Shown here: positions 1 through 9,471 of the stretch, one piece after another
Numbering within the stretch: position 1 is the stretch's first letter
How the letters are laid out: every line of letters starts with the position of its first letter
Origin: Chelatococcus asaccharovorans
GTDB lineage: Bacteria; Pseudomonadota; Alphaproteobacteria; Rhizobiales; Beijerinckiaceae
DNA length: 64,000 bases
Reading direction: 5' to 3'
Assembly: GCF_003201475.1 (NCBI RefSeq)
Contig: NZ_QJJK01000004.1
Span: 441,479 to 505,478 of the forward strand
Notes under the pieces: model-generated
Told to the model about the DNA's origin: nothing
Seen by the model: only the letters and a program-made list of their open reading frames with translations
Databases searched by the model: none
Position numbers and translations under genes: made by a program

Positions 1-926
1 AGCGGGTAGCGCTCGCCGTAGATGCGCTCCTTCTCATCCATGTCATTGACGAAGCGGGCGCGCTGTTCCTCGGCGTCCGTGAGCTCGCCGAAGGCATTGG
101 CCAGTTCGACGCCGCAGACATAGAGCTCGAAACGCTCCGCGAAGCGCGGGTCGTCGGGCTTGCGGCGGGCGAGCGCGGCCTCGCTCGCGGGGTAATCGTA
201 GAGAATGGTGGCGCGACCCAGTCCAAGCCGGGGTTCGACGCACGCGCTGATGACACGGCTGAAGATGTCGCTCCAGCCGTCGTCCTCCGCGACGCGCAAC
301 CCCGCCGCGCGGGCTGCGGCCGCGAAGGCATCGCGCGCGGCGGCGGGATCATCGCCCGGCAGAACGGCTGCGAGATCGATGCCGGCATGGCGGGCGAAGG
401 CCTCGACGACGGAGAGGCGCTCCGGCGGCGCATGCGGATCGGCCGACACGTCGCGATGGCGAAAGACGTCCGCTGCGGCAGCCTGCGCGGCCAGCGCCAG
501 AATGTCGGCGCAATCGGCCATCAAGGTCTCGTAGCCTGCGCCGGCGCGGTACCATTCCAGCATGGTGAATTCGGGATGGTGCAGGGGGCTGCGTTCCCGG
601 TTGCGGAACACGCGGGCGATGTCGAAGATGCGCGTCTCGCCGGCAGCCAAGAGCTTCTTGCAGGCGAATTCCGGTGACGTATGCAGGTAAAGCGGCGTGT
701 CACCCTGATCCAGGCCGACGAGCGTTGTGCGAAAGGCATGCAGATGCGTTTCGTTGCCCGGCGAGATCTGGAGGATCCCCGCCTCGACCTCGACGAAGTC
801 CTGCGCGCTGAAGTGTTCACGCAGGGCACGGATGATGGCCTGACGCGCGAGAAGGGCCGGCCGGCGGCGGCTGTGTTCCTCGCGGGACCACCAGGGCGAC
901 GGCGGGAACGACGGCAATAGGGGCAT
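1..926 (-). CDS. epmA: EF-P (R)-beta-lysine ligase EpmA, 3' end cut by window edge
   Basis: EpmA is a truncated class II lysyl-tRNA synthetase homologue that attaches beta-lysine to a conserved lysine of elongation factor P. Reading leftwards from the ATG at 924-926, the protein begins MPLLPSFPPSPWW. It carries the class II aaRS motif 2 region (ARVFRNRERSPLHHPEF) and EFTMLEWY, with no N-terminal anticodon-binding OB domain. About 308 codons are visible, so the family length of roughly 325-350 residues implies a few tens of codons beyond position 1. It is divergent from efp, its substrate's gene, which strongly supports the assignment. The class II core comes from family knowledge; the beta-lysine donor is inferred. 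Confidence 0.9.
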   Translation of the reverse strand, partial: MPLLPSFPPSPWWSREEHSRRRPALLARQAIIRALREHFSAQDFVEVEAGILQISPGNETHLHAFRTTLVGLDQGDTPLYLHTSPEFACKKLLAAGETRIFDIARVFRNRERSPLHHPEFTMLEWYRAGAGYETLMADCADILALAAQAAAADVFRHRDVSADPHAPPERLSVVEAFARHAGIDLAAVLPGDDPAAARDAFAAAARAAGLRVAEDDGWSDIFSRVISACVEPRLGLGRATILYDYPASEAALARRKPDDPRFAERFELYVCGVELANAFGELTDAEEQRARFVNDMDEKERIYGERYP

Positions 927-1069
927 TTTAAAGGGATCCCGAGCGATTTTTGGGTGCGGCATATGGCGCTCGCCGCCAAGATCGGTATTGTGCACCGAAA
1001 ATCAGCGGCATTGGTGGCCTGATGGCGCGCCGATGCGTGTAGCCATTCGATGAATCAAGGACCACCACC

Positions 1070-1636
1070 GTGAAGGTTATCGCGAGCTCCGTGCGCAAAG
1101 GCAATATTCTCGAGGTGGACGGGGCGCTGTACGCCGTGCTGTCGGCCGAGAGCTTCTTTCCCGGCAAGGGAACGCCCACCACCCAGATCGACATGCGTCG
1201 CCTCTCCGACGGCGTGAAGACCTCGCAGCGCTACCGCACGACCGAGCAGGTCGAGCGCGCCTATGTCGAGGATCGCGAGCACACCTATCTCTACCAGGAC
1301 GGTGCCGACTACGTCTTCATGAACCCCGAGAGCTTCGACCAGATCACCGTGCCGGCGGATGTCATCGGCGATCAGGCCGTCTATCTGCAGGAAGGCATGG
1401 CCTGCATGATCTCGATCCACGAAGGCGTGGCCGTGTCCATCGAGCTGCCGCAGCGCGTGGTGCTCGAGGTGGTGGAAACCGAGCCGACCGTGAAGGGGCA
1501 GACCGCGTCCTCGTCCTACAAGCCGGCCCAGATGTCGAACGGCATCCGCGTGATGGTGCCGCCGCATATCGGCGTCGGCACGCGCATCGTGGTGATGACG
1601 GCCGACAACAGCTATGTCGAGCGCGCCAAGGACTGA
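1070..1636 (+). CDS. efp: Elongation factor P
   Basis: This 188-residue EF-P has the family's usual length. EF-P binds the ribosome between the P and E sites and relieves stalling at polyproline. The KOW-like N-terminal domain contains the modification loop [13 protein letters not shown]. Lys33 at its tip is the expected beta-lysylation site, matching the divergent epmA next door. The two OB domains follow, ending with the conserved [16 protein letters not shown] stretch. The last 25 bases overlap the 3' end of the convergent cyclase gene. Identification is by direct reading of the protein; modification by EpmA is inference from family knowledge and context. Confidence 0.97.
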   Translation: MKVIASSVRKGNILEVDGALYAVLSAESFFPGKGTPTTQIDMRRLSDGVKTSQRYRTTEQVERAYVEDREHTYLYQDGADYVFMNPESFDQITVPADVIGDQAVYLQEGMACMISIHEGVAVSIELPQRVVLEVVETEPTVKGQTASSSYKPAQMSNGIRVMVPPHIGVGTRIVVMTADNSYVERAKD

Positions 1637-3261
1637 GGTTCTCCGGCAGGCTGCTGCGGGGGGGCTGACGCCGTCAGGGCCAGGCCCCAGATTTCCGTTT
1701 CCTGGCTGCGGCCGCGCAGGAGCGTGCGGCCGATGTGGCTGAGCCTGTCCAAGGCGGGGAGCGCCGTGCTGGCGTCGCAGTTGCGCGCCGCCTCGAGCGC
1801 CTCACGGCTGACGACGATCGCTGCGCCATGGGTTCGACAGAGGACCTGCAGGCGGCTTGCGGCATTGACCGTGTCACCCACAACGGTGATGGCGAGCGCC
1901 TGCTCGCCCCCGATGTCACCAAGCATCACATCGCCTTTGTGGATGCCGATCCCCATCGCGATTTCCGGCAGTCCGCGCCCCGTTCGGCTCCGGTTGATTT
2001 CATCGAGGGCCTCGAGCATCGCAAATCCGCAGGCGAGCGCCCGTCGCGCGTCGTCGCCGCGCGGCTCGGGCATGCCAAAGACCGCCATCAGCCCATCGCC
2101 CAGGAAACGGTCGAGCGTGCCGTGATGGGCGAAGATAACCTTGGCCATCGCTTTGTGGAAATCCCGCAGGAGTTCCATCGTCTCCTCGGGACCCGCCTTC
2201 TCCGAAAAGCCTGTGAAGTTGCGGATGTCGCAGAACAGCACCGTCGCCGGCAGCTTGCGCGGCTTGGCGAAGGGGCGGCCCAGGCGTGCGACGAGTTCGA
2301 CCATGTTGGGCGAGAAATGGCGCGCAAGATTGATGCGTTCGGCCGCGCTGCGGCGGCTCTCCGCCACGGTGGCATAGAGCACGAATTGCGTCGACGTGAC
2401 GGTCAGAATGTAGAGCTGCGCCAGCAGCAGCAGGATCGGAAGCTCGAAATTGGCGTCGCTGTTGTGGCTGCCGACCACGATCAGCGTCAGGCTGGCGGTG
2501 GTCAGAACGATCGCGCAGAACATCCGGGGCCGGGTGGAAAATGCTGCGGCCGCGAGCGCGGGCCCAATCAGCAGCAACATGGCCGCGTTCTCCACCATCG
2601 CGGGCAGATTGACTGAAAGTGCCGCGAGCGCGGTGACGATCGTCAGTCCCCACAGGATAAGAACGGTTGCCGGCGGGCGCTCCCACCGGCCGGGCTGGCT
2701 CCAGGCGATCAGGGCCGGTGTCACCATGATACAGCTCGCCAGGTCGCCGATGAGCCAGGGGATGAAGCTGCCGATAAAGTCGTTGGCTCCTCCAAGGGGT
2801 TCAATTCCCCTGAGTGCCAGTGAACCGCGCAGAATCGTCGTTCCGACCAGCGCGCTCATGAAGGCGAAAGCCTCGCAGCCTGCGGCCAGAAGAATGACCA
2901 TGCTGCGGGGGTGGCTGAACGGATCCTTGGGTCCGTCCCAGTTCTGCGTGAAGAGCCTGGACATGGCGGCGCCGGAGACCGCACCGGCGACCGCTGCGCT
3001 GATGAGCAGGGTTTCCGTTATGAAGAAGCCGAGGGTCGGTTGATCCTTCTGCAGAGACGTGATGATGGCGGCGAGCAGGCCGCCAACAAGTGTCGGGCCG
3101 AGGCCCATGACGAGATTGGCGCGGCCATACCGCAGCATGAGGTAAAGAGCGACGCCGCCTGCCGGCCACAACACCGTAATGTCGTTGGCGATGGCTCCGT
3201 AATTATGCGCCAGGACGGCAAGTACGCAGTATAGCGCCGTCCAAACCAGAAAACCGACCAC
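1612..3261 (-). CDS. MASE1-type membrane sensor with class III adenylate/guanylate cyclase domain
   Basis: This 549-residue protein has about eight hydrophobic segments in its first 290 residues, resembling a MASE1 membrane sensor. A class III nucleotide cyclase domain spans about residues 335-510. The catalytic signature is seen as [17 protein letters not shown] near residue 344 and [12 protein letters not shown] near residue 387; both carry the metal-binding aspartates, so the domain looks active. A later [10 protein letters not shown] segment is also typical of the family. The start is GTG at 3261, preceded by a good GAGGAG ribosome site. Substrate (ATP or GTP) and the sensed signal cannot be read from the sequence. 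Its 3' end overlaps efp by 25 bases, tail to tail. Confidence 0.85.
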   Translation of the reverse strand: MVGFLVWTALYCVLAVLAHNYGAIANDITVLWPAGGVALYLMLRYGRANLVMGLGPTLVGGLLAAIITSLQKDQPTLGFFITETLLISAAVAGAVSGAAMSRLFTQNWDGPKDPFSHPRSMVILLAAGCEAFAFMSALVGTTILRGSLALRGIEPLGGANDFIGSFIPWLIGDLASCIMVTPALIAWSQPGRWERPPATVLILWGLTIVTALAALSVNLPAMVENAAMLLLIGPALAAAAFSTRPRMFCAIVLTTASLTLIVVGSHNSDANFELPILLLLAQLYILTVTSTQFVLYATVAESRRSAAERINLARHFSPNMVELVARLGRPFAKPRKLPATVLFCDIRNFTGFSEKAGPEETMELLRDFHKAMAKVIFAHHGTLDRFLGDGLMAVFGMPEPRGDDARRALACGFAMLEALDEINRSRTGRGLPEIAMGIGIHKGDVMLGDIGGEQALAITVVGDTVNAASRLQVLCRTHGAAIVVSREALEAARNCDASTALPALDRLSHIGRTLLRGRSQETEIWGLALTASAPPQQPAGEPQSLARST

Positions 3262-3476
3262 GATTGCTCCTCAGCGTGACGCGCGAACGCTACCCCCTTT
3301 CGCACCAGGAGCCTACCGGAAAGGCGCATGGCGCCGAGGCAGATCTCGGCCTCCGTTTAGCCTTCCCCATGGCAGGGCCTTTCATAAGAGGGTGTCACCT
3401 GGTCAATCATCAACCCGTAGCGTGCGCCCCGCTATGTGCTGGCACACGCGGAATCCGCGCAGCACGTGCATGCCTC

Positions 3477-3510
3477 AAAAAAAAGAACCCGGATGGACGG
3501 GCCATCCGGG
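3477..3510 (-). terminator. Intrinsic terminator of the metNIQ operon
   Basis: Read on the minus strand, a hairpin with 9-bp perfect arms (cccggatgg / ccatccggg) is followed by a run of T residues (A8 on the plus strand at 3477-3484). It lies about 180 bases beyond the metQ stop, so it would end the metNIQ transcript after the tandem repeats. Confidence 0.7.
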
Positions 3511-3516
3511 CTTGCC

Positions 3517-3611
3517 AAGTCTTGGGCGGAAACAAAGTCTTGGGCTTGCCAAGTCTTGGGCTTGCCAAGTCTCGGGCGGAAACAAGTCTTGGGCGGAAAC
3601 AAGTCTTGGGC
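3517..3611. repeat. Tandem array of an 11-bp unit (aagtcttgggc), six copies
   Basis: Six copies of aagtcttgggc, one with a T to C change, are separated by either ggaaaca/ggaaac or ttgcc spacers. This gives mixed unit lengths of 16-18 bp. The array lies between the metQ stop and its terminator, so it would be transcribed in the metNIQ 3' untranslated region. It has no coding function that can be supported. Confidence 0.85.
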
Positions 3612-3686
3612 GGCGAAGGGTTTAATGCAGAAGCGCGATCGGCTTGGTTACTTCTTGGTTACTCCGCTCCGGCGGTTCCGCGTGGC

Positions 3687-4475
3687 TTACCAGCTCGGGA
3701 GGATGGAGCCCTTGAAGGTCTTTTCGATGAAGTTTTTGACGTCAGGCGTGTGGTAGCTATCGACCAGGACTTTCACCCACGGCTTGTCCTTGTCGACGCT
3801 GCGGACCGCGATGATGTTGACGTAGGGACCCTTGGCATCTTCCGTGAGGATGATCGCCGAAGGATCGATACCGGCCGAAGTCGCATAGTTGGTGTTGATC
3901 GACGCTGCCGCCACGTCGTCGAGGGTGCGCGGCGTCTGCGCCGCCTCGATCTCCAGGAATTTCAGCTTCTTCGGATTGTCGGTGATGTCGAGCGGGCTCG
4001 GCTTGAAGCCAACGCCGTCCTTCAGCTTGATCAGCCCTTTGGCTTGCAGAAGCAGCAAGCTGCGCCCGCCATTGGTCGGGTCATTCTGGATCGCGATGGT
4101 TGAGCCTTCGGGGATGTCGTTCCAGGACTTGTATTTCTTGGAGTAGATGCTGAGCGGGAAGGTCACGGTGGATGCGACATTCTCGATCTTGAAGCCGCGA
4201 TCCGCCTTCTGGTTGTCGAGGAAAGGCGCGTGCTGGAACGAGTTGGCCTGGATGTCGCCGGAATCGAGCGCCTGATTGGGCACCACATAGTCGGAGAATT
4301 CGACGATCTCGATGGTGACACCCTGCTTGGCGGCGATCGGCTTCACCGCCTCCAGGATCTGCGCATGCGGGCCGGGCGTCACACCGATCTTGATCGTCTC
4401 GGCCTGGGCGGAGAGGGACGTCGCCGCGAATGCAAGGCCGGCCGCGACGGCAAGGGTTGAGAGCGTAAGTTTCAT
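3687..4475 (-). CDS. metQ: Methionine ABC transporter substrate-binding protein MetQ (NlpA family)
   Basis: This 262-residue periplasmic binding protein of the NlpA/MetQ family captures methionine for the MetNI importer. The ATG at 4475 is chosen because it opens a clean signal peptide, MKLTLSTLAVAAGLAFAA..., ending AQA before ETIKIGVTPGPHAQIL, the family's typical mature start. There is no lipobox cysteine, unlike enterobacterial MetQ, so this one looks like a soluble periplasmic protein. It is the third gene of metN-metI-metQ. Related NlpA proteins can bind other ligands; methionine is inferred from the neighbouring NIL-domain MetN. Confidence 0.9.
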   Translation of the reverse strand: MKLTLSTLAVAAGLAFAATSLSAQAETIKIGVTPGPHAQILEAVKPIAAKQGVTIEIVEFSDYVVPNQALDSGDIQANSFQHAPFLDNQKADRGFKIENVASTVTFPLSIYSKKYKSWNDIPEGSTIAIQNDPTNGGRSLLLLQAKGLIKLKDGVGFKPSPLDITDNPKKLKFLEIEAAQTPRTLDDVAAASINTNYATSAGIDPSAIILTEDAKGPYVNIIAVRSVDKDKPWVKVLVDSYHTPDVKNFIEKTFKGSILPSW

Positions 4476-4521
4476 GGCAGTCTCCGTGGAAGATATGTCG
4501 TTCAAGATAGGGCGTGCGTGA

Positions 4522-5187
4522 TCAGCCGTGGCGCACGCGTTTGTTGAGTTTGCGCGACAGGGCGTCGCCGAGGCTCTGGATGCCCTGCACGAGAAGGATG
4601 AGGACAAGGACGACGGCGGCCATCACATCCGGCATGAAGCGCTGGTAGCCGTAGCGGATACCGAGATCGCCGAGGCCACCGCCGCCGACGACGCCGACGA
4701 TGGCGGAGAAGCCGATGAGGCTGACGATCGCGAGCGTCAGGCCGAGCACGATGCCGGGCAAGGCTTCCGGCACCAGCACCTTGGCCAGGATCTGGAGCGG
4801 GCTTGCCCCCATGGCGCGGGCCGCCTCGATCAGCCCCTGGTCGACCTCGCGGATGGAGCCTTCGACGAGCCGCGCGATGAACGGCGTCGCGGCCACGGCC
4901 AGGGGAACGATGGCCGCCGTCGTGCCGATCGAGGTGCCCGCGACCAGACGCGTGAACGGGATGATCGACACGGTGAGGATGATGAAGGGCGTCGAGCGGG
5001 TCGCGTTGACGATGACGCCGAGGATGCTGTTGGCAAGCGGCGCGGACAGGAGTTCACCGCGCTTGCTCGTCGCCAGGAATACCCCGAGCGGCAGGCCGAT
5101 GAGCGTGCCGATGGCGGTGGCGGCTGCAACCATATAGAGCGTATCCAGCGTGGATGACGCGATCAGGCGGATGATTTCAGGCGACAT
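4522..5187 (-). CDS. metI: Methionine ABC transporter permease MetI
   Basis: This 221-residue inner-membrane permease is the usual size for MetI and has about five hydrophobic segments. The cytoplasmic coupling loop is visible as [25 protein letters not shown], the EAA motif that contacts the ATPase. The start is ATG at 5187 ([12 protein letters not shown]); it overlaps the end of metN by 11 bases, which implies translational coupling. A longer upstream open frame is only the antisense of metN and is rejected. It forms the channel of the MetNIQ methionine importer. Confidence 0.92.
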   Translation of the reverse strand: MSPEIIRLIASSTLDTLYMVAAATAIGTLIGLPLGVFLATSKRGELLSAPLANSILGVIVNATRSTPFIILTVSIIPFTRLVAGTSIGTTAAIVPLAVAATPFIARLVEGSIREVDQGLIEAARAMGASPLQILAKVLVPEALPGIVLGLTLAIVSLIGFSAIVGVVGGGGLGDLGIRYGYQRFMPDVMAAVVLVLILLVQGIQSLGDALSRKLNKRVRHG

Positions 5188-6343
5188 GGCTGTGTCCCCC
5201 CTCGTTCTGCGCGGCAGGCGCCGAGGCCCGGTCGGCCTCGAGCGCGATGAAACCCAGCGCCTCCACATCCAGGCCGCGCGCCGTGAGGAAGGCGGTGACG
5301 CGCTTGAGGAGATCAGCCTCATCGGGCACGGCGACGATCAAGGTGCCGAAAGGCCGTCCGGCGATGGCATCGACCGTGCCGCCGAGGATGTTGACGTCGA
5401 TGGCGAAGGTGCGGGTGATCTGCGACAGCACGGGGTCCGTGGCGTGCGAGCCCCGGAAAATGATGCGCAGGACGGCCTGGCTGCCGGGTCCCGCCCGCTC
5501 GGTCAGCCGCTCCGCGACATAGGCGGGCAAGGCGCGGCCGCTCTCGGCGGCGAGGAACGTCCGCGTCGTCGGATGCCGGGGCCGCGTGAAGAGATCGAAG
5601 ACGTCGCCCTTCTCGACGATGCGGCCGTTGTCGATGACGGCCACGTCGCGGGCGATGCCCCGGATGACCGCCATCTCGTGGGTGATCAGGAGAATGGTGA
5701 GCTTCAGCTCGGCATTGATGGTCGCGAGCAGATCGAGGATGGAGCGGGTGGTCTCGGGATCGAGCGCCGAGGTCGCCTCGTCCGAAAGAAGGACCTTAGG
5801 GCGCGTCGCCAGCGCCCGGGCGATGCCGACGCGCTGCTTCTGGCCGCCGGAAAGTTCTGCCGGGTAGCGGCTGCGCTTGTCGGCGAGACCGACGAGTTCG
5901 ATGAGAGGATCGACCCGCTGTCTGATGTCCTCGCGGCTGGCGCCGGCGATCTCGAGAGGCAGCGCGATGTTGTCGTAGACCGTGCGTGATGAAAGCAGGT
6001 TGAAATGCTGGAAGATCATGCCGATAGAGCGCCTGAGCTGCCTCAGGTCCTTCTCGGGCAGGCGGGCGACATCGGTGCCGTCCACCAGCACACGCCCGGC
6101 GGTCGGCTTCTCCAGCCCGTTGACCAGGCGGATCAGCGTCGATTTGCCGGCGCCGCTGCGCCCGATGACGCCGAGAATGGCGCCGCGCCGCACCGTGAGA
6201 TCGATGTCCTCGAGGGCCGCGACCGCGGTCTGCCGCCCGCGGGCGGCGAAGGTCTTGGCGACGCCTTCGAAGCGCACGACGGCCTCGTCAGCGGCCTGCG
6301 GCGGCTGGGCGGCGTCCGGCGGATGGAAGGAAAGAGCGTTCAC
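5177..6343 (-). CDS. metN: Methionine ABC transporter ATPase MetN
   Basis: This 388-residue ATPase has a Walker A ([16 protein letters not shown]), ABC signature ([17 protein letters not shown]), Walker B ([14 protein letters not shown]) and H-loop (LLITHEM). The C-terminal 90 residues match the NIL domain found in MetN, which in E. coli MetN binds methionine and gives trans-inhibition. It is the first gene of the minus-strand metNIQ operon. I looked for a SAM riboswitch in the leader and did not recognise one. Confidence 0.94.
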   Translation of the reverse strand: MNALSFHPPDAAQPPQAADEAVVRFEGVAKTFAARGRQTAVAALEDIDLTVRRGAILGVIGRSGAGKSTLIRLVNGLEKPTAGRVLVDGTDVARLPEKDLRQLRRSIGMIFQHFNLLSSRTVYDNIALPLEIAGASREDIRQRVDPLIELVGLADKRSRYPAELSGGQKQRVGIARALATRPKVLLSDEATSALDPETTRSILDLLATINAELKLTILLITHEMAVIRGIARDVAVIDNGRIVEKGDVFDLFTRPRHPTTRTFLAAESGRALPAYVAERLTERAGPGSQAVLRIIFRGSHATDPVLSQITRTFAIDVNILGGTVDAIAGRPFGTLIVAVPDEADLLKRVTAFLTARGLDVEALGFIALEADRASAPAAQNEGGHSHVA

Positions 6344-6466
6344 GATCGGTCTCGGTTCTCACAACATGGGTGGCAGAATAACATGGGCCGTCATGCACTG
6401 ATGGCCTGTGCTGCGAAAGTATAGGCTCGCGATGCTGCCAGGATTATGCTTGCTACGCAGCCCGGA

Positions 6467-6673
6467 TCAGTCGATGCGATGCGGGATGTTGCGCCGCCCG
6501 CTTCCGTTGAGATGGCGCTGCGCGGCCTTCTGCGCGGCCCACGGATCAGCGAAGACCTGGCCGTTCAGGGTATAGAAAGGGCGTGCGGACGCATGGAAGC
6601 GATAGCCGTGGGTATCGCGTGCAACGATGCCCGCCGGCCGCCCGGCGACCTCGATGAGATAGCTGTCGTACAT
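6467..6673 (-). CDS. Small conserved hypothetical protein
   Basis: This 68-residue protein starts at the ATG at 6673 (MYDSYLIEVAGRPAGIVARD). It reads like a compact beta-rich domain (VARDTHGYRFHASARPFYTLNGQVF) followed by a short helix. It resembles small uncharacterised proteins of Hyphomicrobiales that I cannot name. No signal peptide, cysteines or catalytic motif is seen. It lies upstream of metN on the same strand, but separated from it by about 120 bases. The function is unknown; an earlier in-frame ATG would add 33 residues without family-like character. Confidence 0.6.
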   Translation of the reverse strand: MYDSYLIEVAGRPAGIVARDTHGYRFHASARPFYTLNGQVFADPWAAQKAAQRHLNGSGRRNIPHRID

Positions 6674-7267
6674 GATTGTTATGCGCCGGTGCTGCGGCGC
6701 CTCTCCTGCTCGGATGATCGGGAATGGTCGTTCAGATGCGCTGGATGGGACAGCACATGCGTGTGACATCACGTCGACACGGACACATTCGCGAGGAGCG
6801 GAGAGATTGAACGGTCACGCGCGGAGCCTGGATCGGCGGCGTTGGGTTCAGGAAGGACAGTGCCATGCGCATCTCCTGCAAGGATCGGAGCCACGAAGAC
6901 ACTTCGTGGCGCTTTAGCGTTTGGTGACGCGGCGCAAGCTGCTTTCAAATTCCCGCGGTGGAACGGCTTTTTGCCGATCCGACGCCCTGATACTTAAACC
7001 TCCCCGCATGAATGTCAAGTAATTTTGTAGAATGATTTTTTAAACAGATCTTTTGTGTATATTTGCGGCCGGCACAAGCGAGCCTGTGATGCGTTTCCTA
7101 AGGGTGTCGCGTTCCGGCGCGCCAGACGGAGGATGGCCGAGTCGACGCTATTGCCGGCTAAACGGCGTAAAATTATTTATTCTACAAACTCTATTGATTA
7201 TATAAAAATATGCGTGAACAATGCGGTCAATCGGTCTTTGTCGAGCCCTTTGATTGAGGAGGCCACC
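6674..7267. other. Leader and promoter region of the sulfate transporter operon
   Basis: No ordinary gene is present. It contains a possible 20-codon leader ORF with a hairpin (6865-6927) and a markedly AT-rich stretch at 7015-7215, unlike the GC-rich surroundings. In that stretch, ttgtagaat at 7025-7033 is repeated in inverted form (attctacaa) at 7179-7187. The sbp promoter and its regulator sites probably lie here. Confidence 0.6.
6865..6927 (+). CDS. Candidate 20-residue leader peptide upstream of sulfate operon
   Basis: A short frame opens with ATG at 6865 after a strong AGGAAGGA ribosome site and ends with TGA at 6925. It encodes 20 residues starting MRISCKD and including one cysteine. 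Its second half lies within a 9-bp perfect hairpin (gccacgaag / cttcgtggc, 6890-6910). The position, about 340 bases before sbp, suggests a possible regulatory leader, but nothing proves translation. Confidence 0.35.
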   Translation: MRISCKDRSHEDTSWRFSVW

Positions 7268-8305
7268 ATGGTGGCGAGTACATTCACGCTGTCGCGTCGG
7301 TTTGTCGTGGCGCTTGCGGCGCTCGGTGCCGCATCCGTGGCCGCGCCGATTGCGCCGGCCCGCGCAGAGACGGTGCTGCTCAATGTCTCCTATGACCCCA
7401 CGCGGGAGCTGTATCGCGAGATCAACGCCGCGTTCGTCGCGGATTATGAGAAGAGGACGGGTGAGAAGCTGACCGTAAGGGCTTCCCATGGTGGCTCCGG
7501 CTCCCAGGCGCGCACCGTTATCGACGGGCTGGACGCCGATGTCGTCACGCTCGCGCTGGCCGCGGATATCGACGCGATTGTCAACCGCACGGATCTCATT
7601 CCGAAGGATTGGCAGAAGCGGCTCGCGAATAATTCCTCGCCCTATACCTCGACCATCGTCTTCCTCGTGCGCAAGGGAAACCCCAAGGGCATCAAGGATT
7701 GGGACGATCTCATCAAGCCAGGTGTTCAGGTCATCACCCCGAACCCGAAGACATCAGGCGGTGCGCGCTGGAACTATCTGGCGGCCTGGGGCTACGAGCT
7801 TGGCCGGACCAAGAGCGAGGAGAAAGCGAAGGATTTCGTCGCCGCTCTCTTCAAGAATGTGCCCGTCCTCGATACGGGTGCGCGCGGCTCGACGATCACT
7901 TTCGCCCAGCGCGAGCTCGGCGATGTGCTGCTCGCCTGGGAGAACGAGGCGTTCCTGGCGTCGGCCGAGTTCGGCGCCGACAAATTCGACATCATCGTGC
8001 CGTCGATCTCCATTCTGGCCGAGCCGCCGGTCACGCTCGTCGATGGCAATGTCGCGAAGAAGGGCACGCGCAAACAGGCCGAGGCCTATCTCAACTTCCT
8101 CTATACGCCGCAGGCGCAGGCGATCATCGCCAAGCACAAGTATCGGCCGTCGAAGCCTGAGTTCGCGCGCAAGGAGGATCTCGCGGTTCTGCCTGAGATC
8201 AAGCTCTTTACCATCGACGACGTCTTTGGCGGCTGGACGAAAGTGCAGAAGGAGCATTTCGACAACGGCGGCATCTTCGATCAGATCGTGAAGGTCAAGC
8301 GATAA
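7268..8305 (+). CDS. sbp: Sulfate/thiosulfate ABC transporter substrate-binding protein
   Basis: This 345-residue periplasmic sulfate-binding protein is the first gene of the sulfate transporter operon. The ATG at 7268 gives a signal peptide containing [11 protein letters not shown] and a cleavage-like ARA before [20 protein letters not shown]. That last stretch is the diagnostic SYDPTREL signature of the Sbp/CysP family. The anion-binding region [25 protein letters not shown] is clear. A long open extension upstream to 7055 is AT-rich leader and is rejected. The stop overlaps the cysT ATG by one base. Sbp and CysP cannot be separated by reading alone. Confidence 0.93.
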   Translation: MVASTFTLSRRFVVALAALGAASVAAPIAPARAETVLLNVSYDPTRELYREINAAFVADYEKRTGEKLTVRASHGGSGSQARTVIDGLDADVVTLALAADIDAIVNRTDLIPKDWQKRLANNSSPYTSTIVFLVRKGNPKGIKDWDDLIKPGVQVITPNPKTSGGARWNYLAAWGYELGRTKSEEKAKDFVAALFKNVPVLDTGARGSTITFAQRELGDVLLAWENEAFLASAEFGADKFDIIVPSISILAEPPVTLVDGNVAKKGTRKQAEAYLNFLYTPQAQAIIAKHKYRPSKPEFARKEDLAVLPEIKLFTIDDVFGGWTKVQKEHFDNGGIFDQIVKVKR

Positions 8306-9165
8306 TGACGGCCGGGGCTCGCGGTCCATCGTTTCGATATTTTCGGGCGCCGAGCGCGCTCCCCGGCTTCGGTCTCGCGTTCGGCTACACACTCGTCTAT
8401 CTGGCTTTGATCGTCCTGATCCCGATGGCGGGGCTCGCGCTCAAGGCAGCCTCGCTTGGCATAGCCGGGATCATCGACATCATCACCGAGGCGCGGACGC
8501 TCGCGGCGCTCCGGACGAGCTTCGGCGTGTCGCTCGCCGCCGCAGGCTTTGCGAGCCTGTTCGGTCTTGCCATCGCCTGGGTTCTGACCCGCTACCATTT
8601 TCCCGGCCGCCGGCTGATCGATGCGATGGTGGATCTGCCCTTCGCCCTGCCGACAGCCGTTGCCGGCATCGCGCTCGGCGCCATCTACGCACCGAACGGC
8701 TGGGTCGGGGCGCAGCTTGCCCCCTTCGGCATCAAGGTGGCCTTCACGCCGCTCGGCATCTTCGTCGCGCTCGTCTTCGTCAGTCTGCCGTTCGCCGTTC
8801 GCACCGTGCAGCCCTTGATCGAGGAGATCGACCGGGAGCTCGAGGAGGCTTCCGCGACGCTCGGCGCGGGCCGCCTGCAGACCGTATGGCGGGTGATGCT
8901 GCCGCCGCTCGTGCCGGCGGTGCTCACGGGGCTCGCGCTCGGTTTTGCACGGGCTGTCGGCGAATACGGCTCGGTCATCTTCATCGCAGGCAACCTGCCT
9001 TACGTGTCGGAGATCGCTCCGCTTCTCATCGTTATCAAGCTCGAGGAATTCGACTATGCGGGTGCGACGGCGATCGCGCTGATCATGCTCGTGATCGCCT
9101 TTTCAACCCTGCTCGTCATCAATCTCATCCAGGCCTGGGCGAGGCGGAGGTTCGGCCATGTCTAG
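8305..9165 (+). CDS. cysT: Sulfate ABC transporter permease CysT (CysU)
   Basis: This 286-residue inner-membrane permease has six hydrophobic segments and is the usual length for CysT. The coupling loop ELEEASATLGAGRLQTVWRVMLPPL is the EAA motif for docking CysA. GFARAVGEYGSVIFIAGNLP is a family-typical segment. It starts at the ATG sharing one base with the sbp stop, so the two are translationally coupled. Its last codons begin the tandem repeat that fills the gap to cysW. Confidence 0.94.
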   Translation: MTAGARGPSFRYFRAPSALPGFGLAFGYTLVYLALIVLIPMAGLALKAASLGIAGIIDIITEARTLAALRTSFGVSLAAAGFASLFGLAIAWVLTRYHFPGRRLIDAMVDLPFALPTAVAGIALGAIYAPNGWVGAQLAPFGIKVAFTPLGIFVALVFVSLPFAVRTVQPLIEEIDRELEEASATLGAGRLQTVWRVMLPPLVPAVLTGLALGFARAVGEYGSVIFIAGNLPYVSEIAPLLIVIKLEEFDYAGATAIALIMLVIAFSTLLVINLIQAWARRRFGHV

Positions 9166-9225
9166 TTCGGCCATATCTAGTTCGGGCATGTCTCGTTCGG
9201 CGAGGCCCGGTTCAGCCATGCCCGG
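9150..9225 (+). repeat. Degenerate tandem 15-bp repeats at the cysT stop
   Basis: About five degenerate copies of ttcggccatgtctag run from the final codons of cysT into the gap. The copies drift (ttcgggcatgtctcg, ttcagccatgcccgg). The first two copies both contain TAG, one of which is the cysT stop. Confidence 0.7.
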
Positions 9226-9471
9226 AGCGCTCTCCGATCGCTTTGAAATGGCTGATCCACCGGCGTCATCCCCGGCCTTGTGCCGAGGATCCCGATCGGG
9301 AGGGCGCGGTGGCATAATGATCGGGATGGCCGGGACGAGCCCGGCCATGACCACGGAGTTTCTGCGTCTGAACGAGATCGGGGATTGCCAAGGATCAGTC
9401 ACGCTTGGTTCGGCCAACTCTTGTCCAGCCAAAGCCGGCTTTATCGTGCCGTCGCCGCCGGGGAGGCGCCC
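9166..9471. other. cysT-cysW gap filled by repeats
   Basis: This 306-base gap interrupts an otherwise tightly packed operon. It contains the tandem repeats around 9150-9225 and a palindromic element at about 9255-9355, with paired gtcatccccggcc-like and ggccgggacgagcccggcc segments. Frames running through it, fused to the front of cysW, look spurious. Confidence 0.7.
9255..9355. repeat. Palindromic intergenic repeat (REP-like)
   Basis: This element combines cgtcatccccggccttgtgcc, capped by aggatcccgatcggg, with atggccgggacgagcccggccat, which folds into a strong stem. Related sequence flanks the region before cysG (11470-11640). It matches the general type of extragenic palindromes common in alphaproteobacterial genomes. 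Confidence 0.65.

Larger units (their letters stand above)
3262..3686. other. Intergenic region with hairpin and tandem repeats
   Basis: There is no convincing gene here. It holds the cyclase leader on the right of 3261, a terminator-like hairpin at 3477-3510, and six degenerate copies of an 11-bp unit at 3517-3611. Short open frames across the repeats encode low-complexity peptides and look spurious. Confidence 0.7.

Noticed and set aside
3517..3611. Repeat array as a CRISPR
   Set aside because: Units are far too short and the spacers are not unique sequence; no cas genes are nearby.
6344..6466. Possible SAM riboswitch in the metN leader
   Set aside because: No SAM-II or other recognised consensus core was found by eye.
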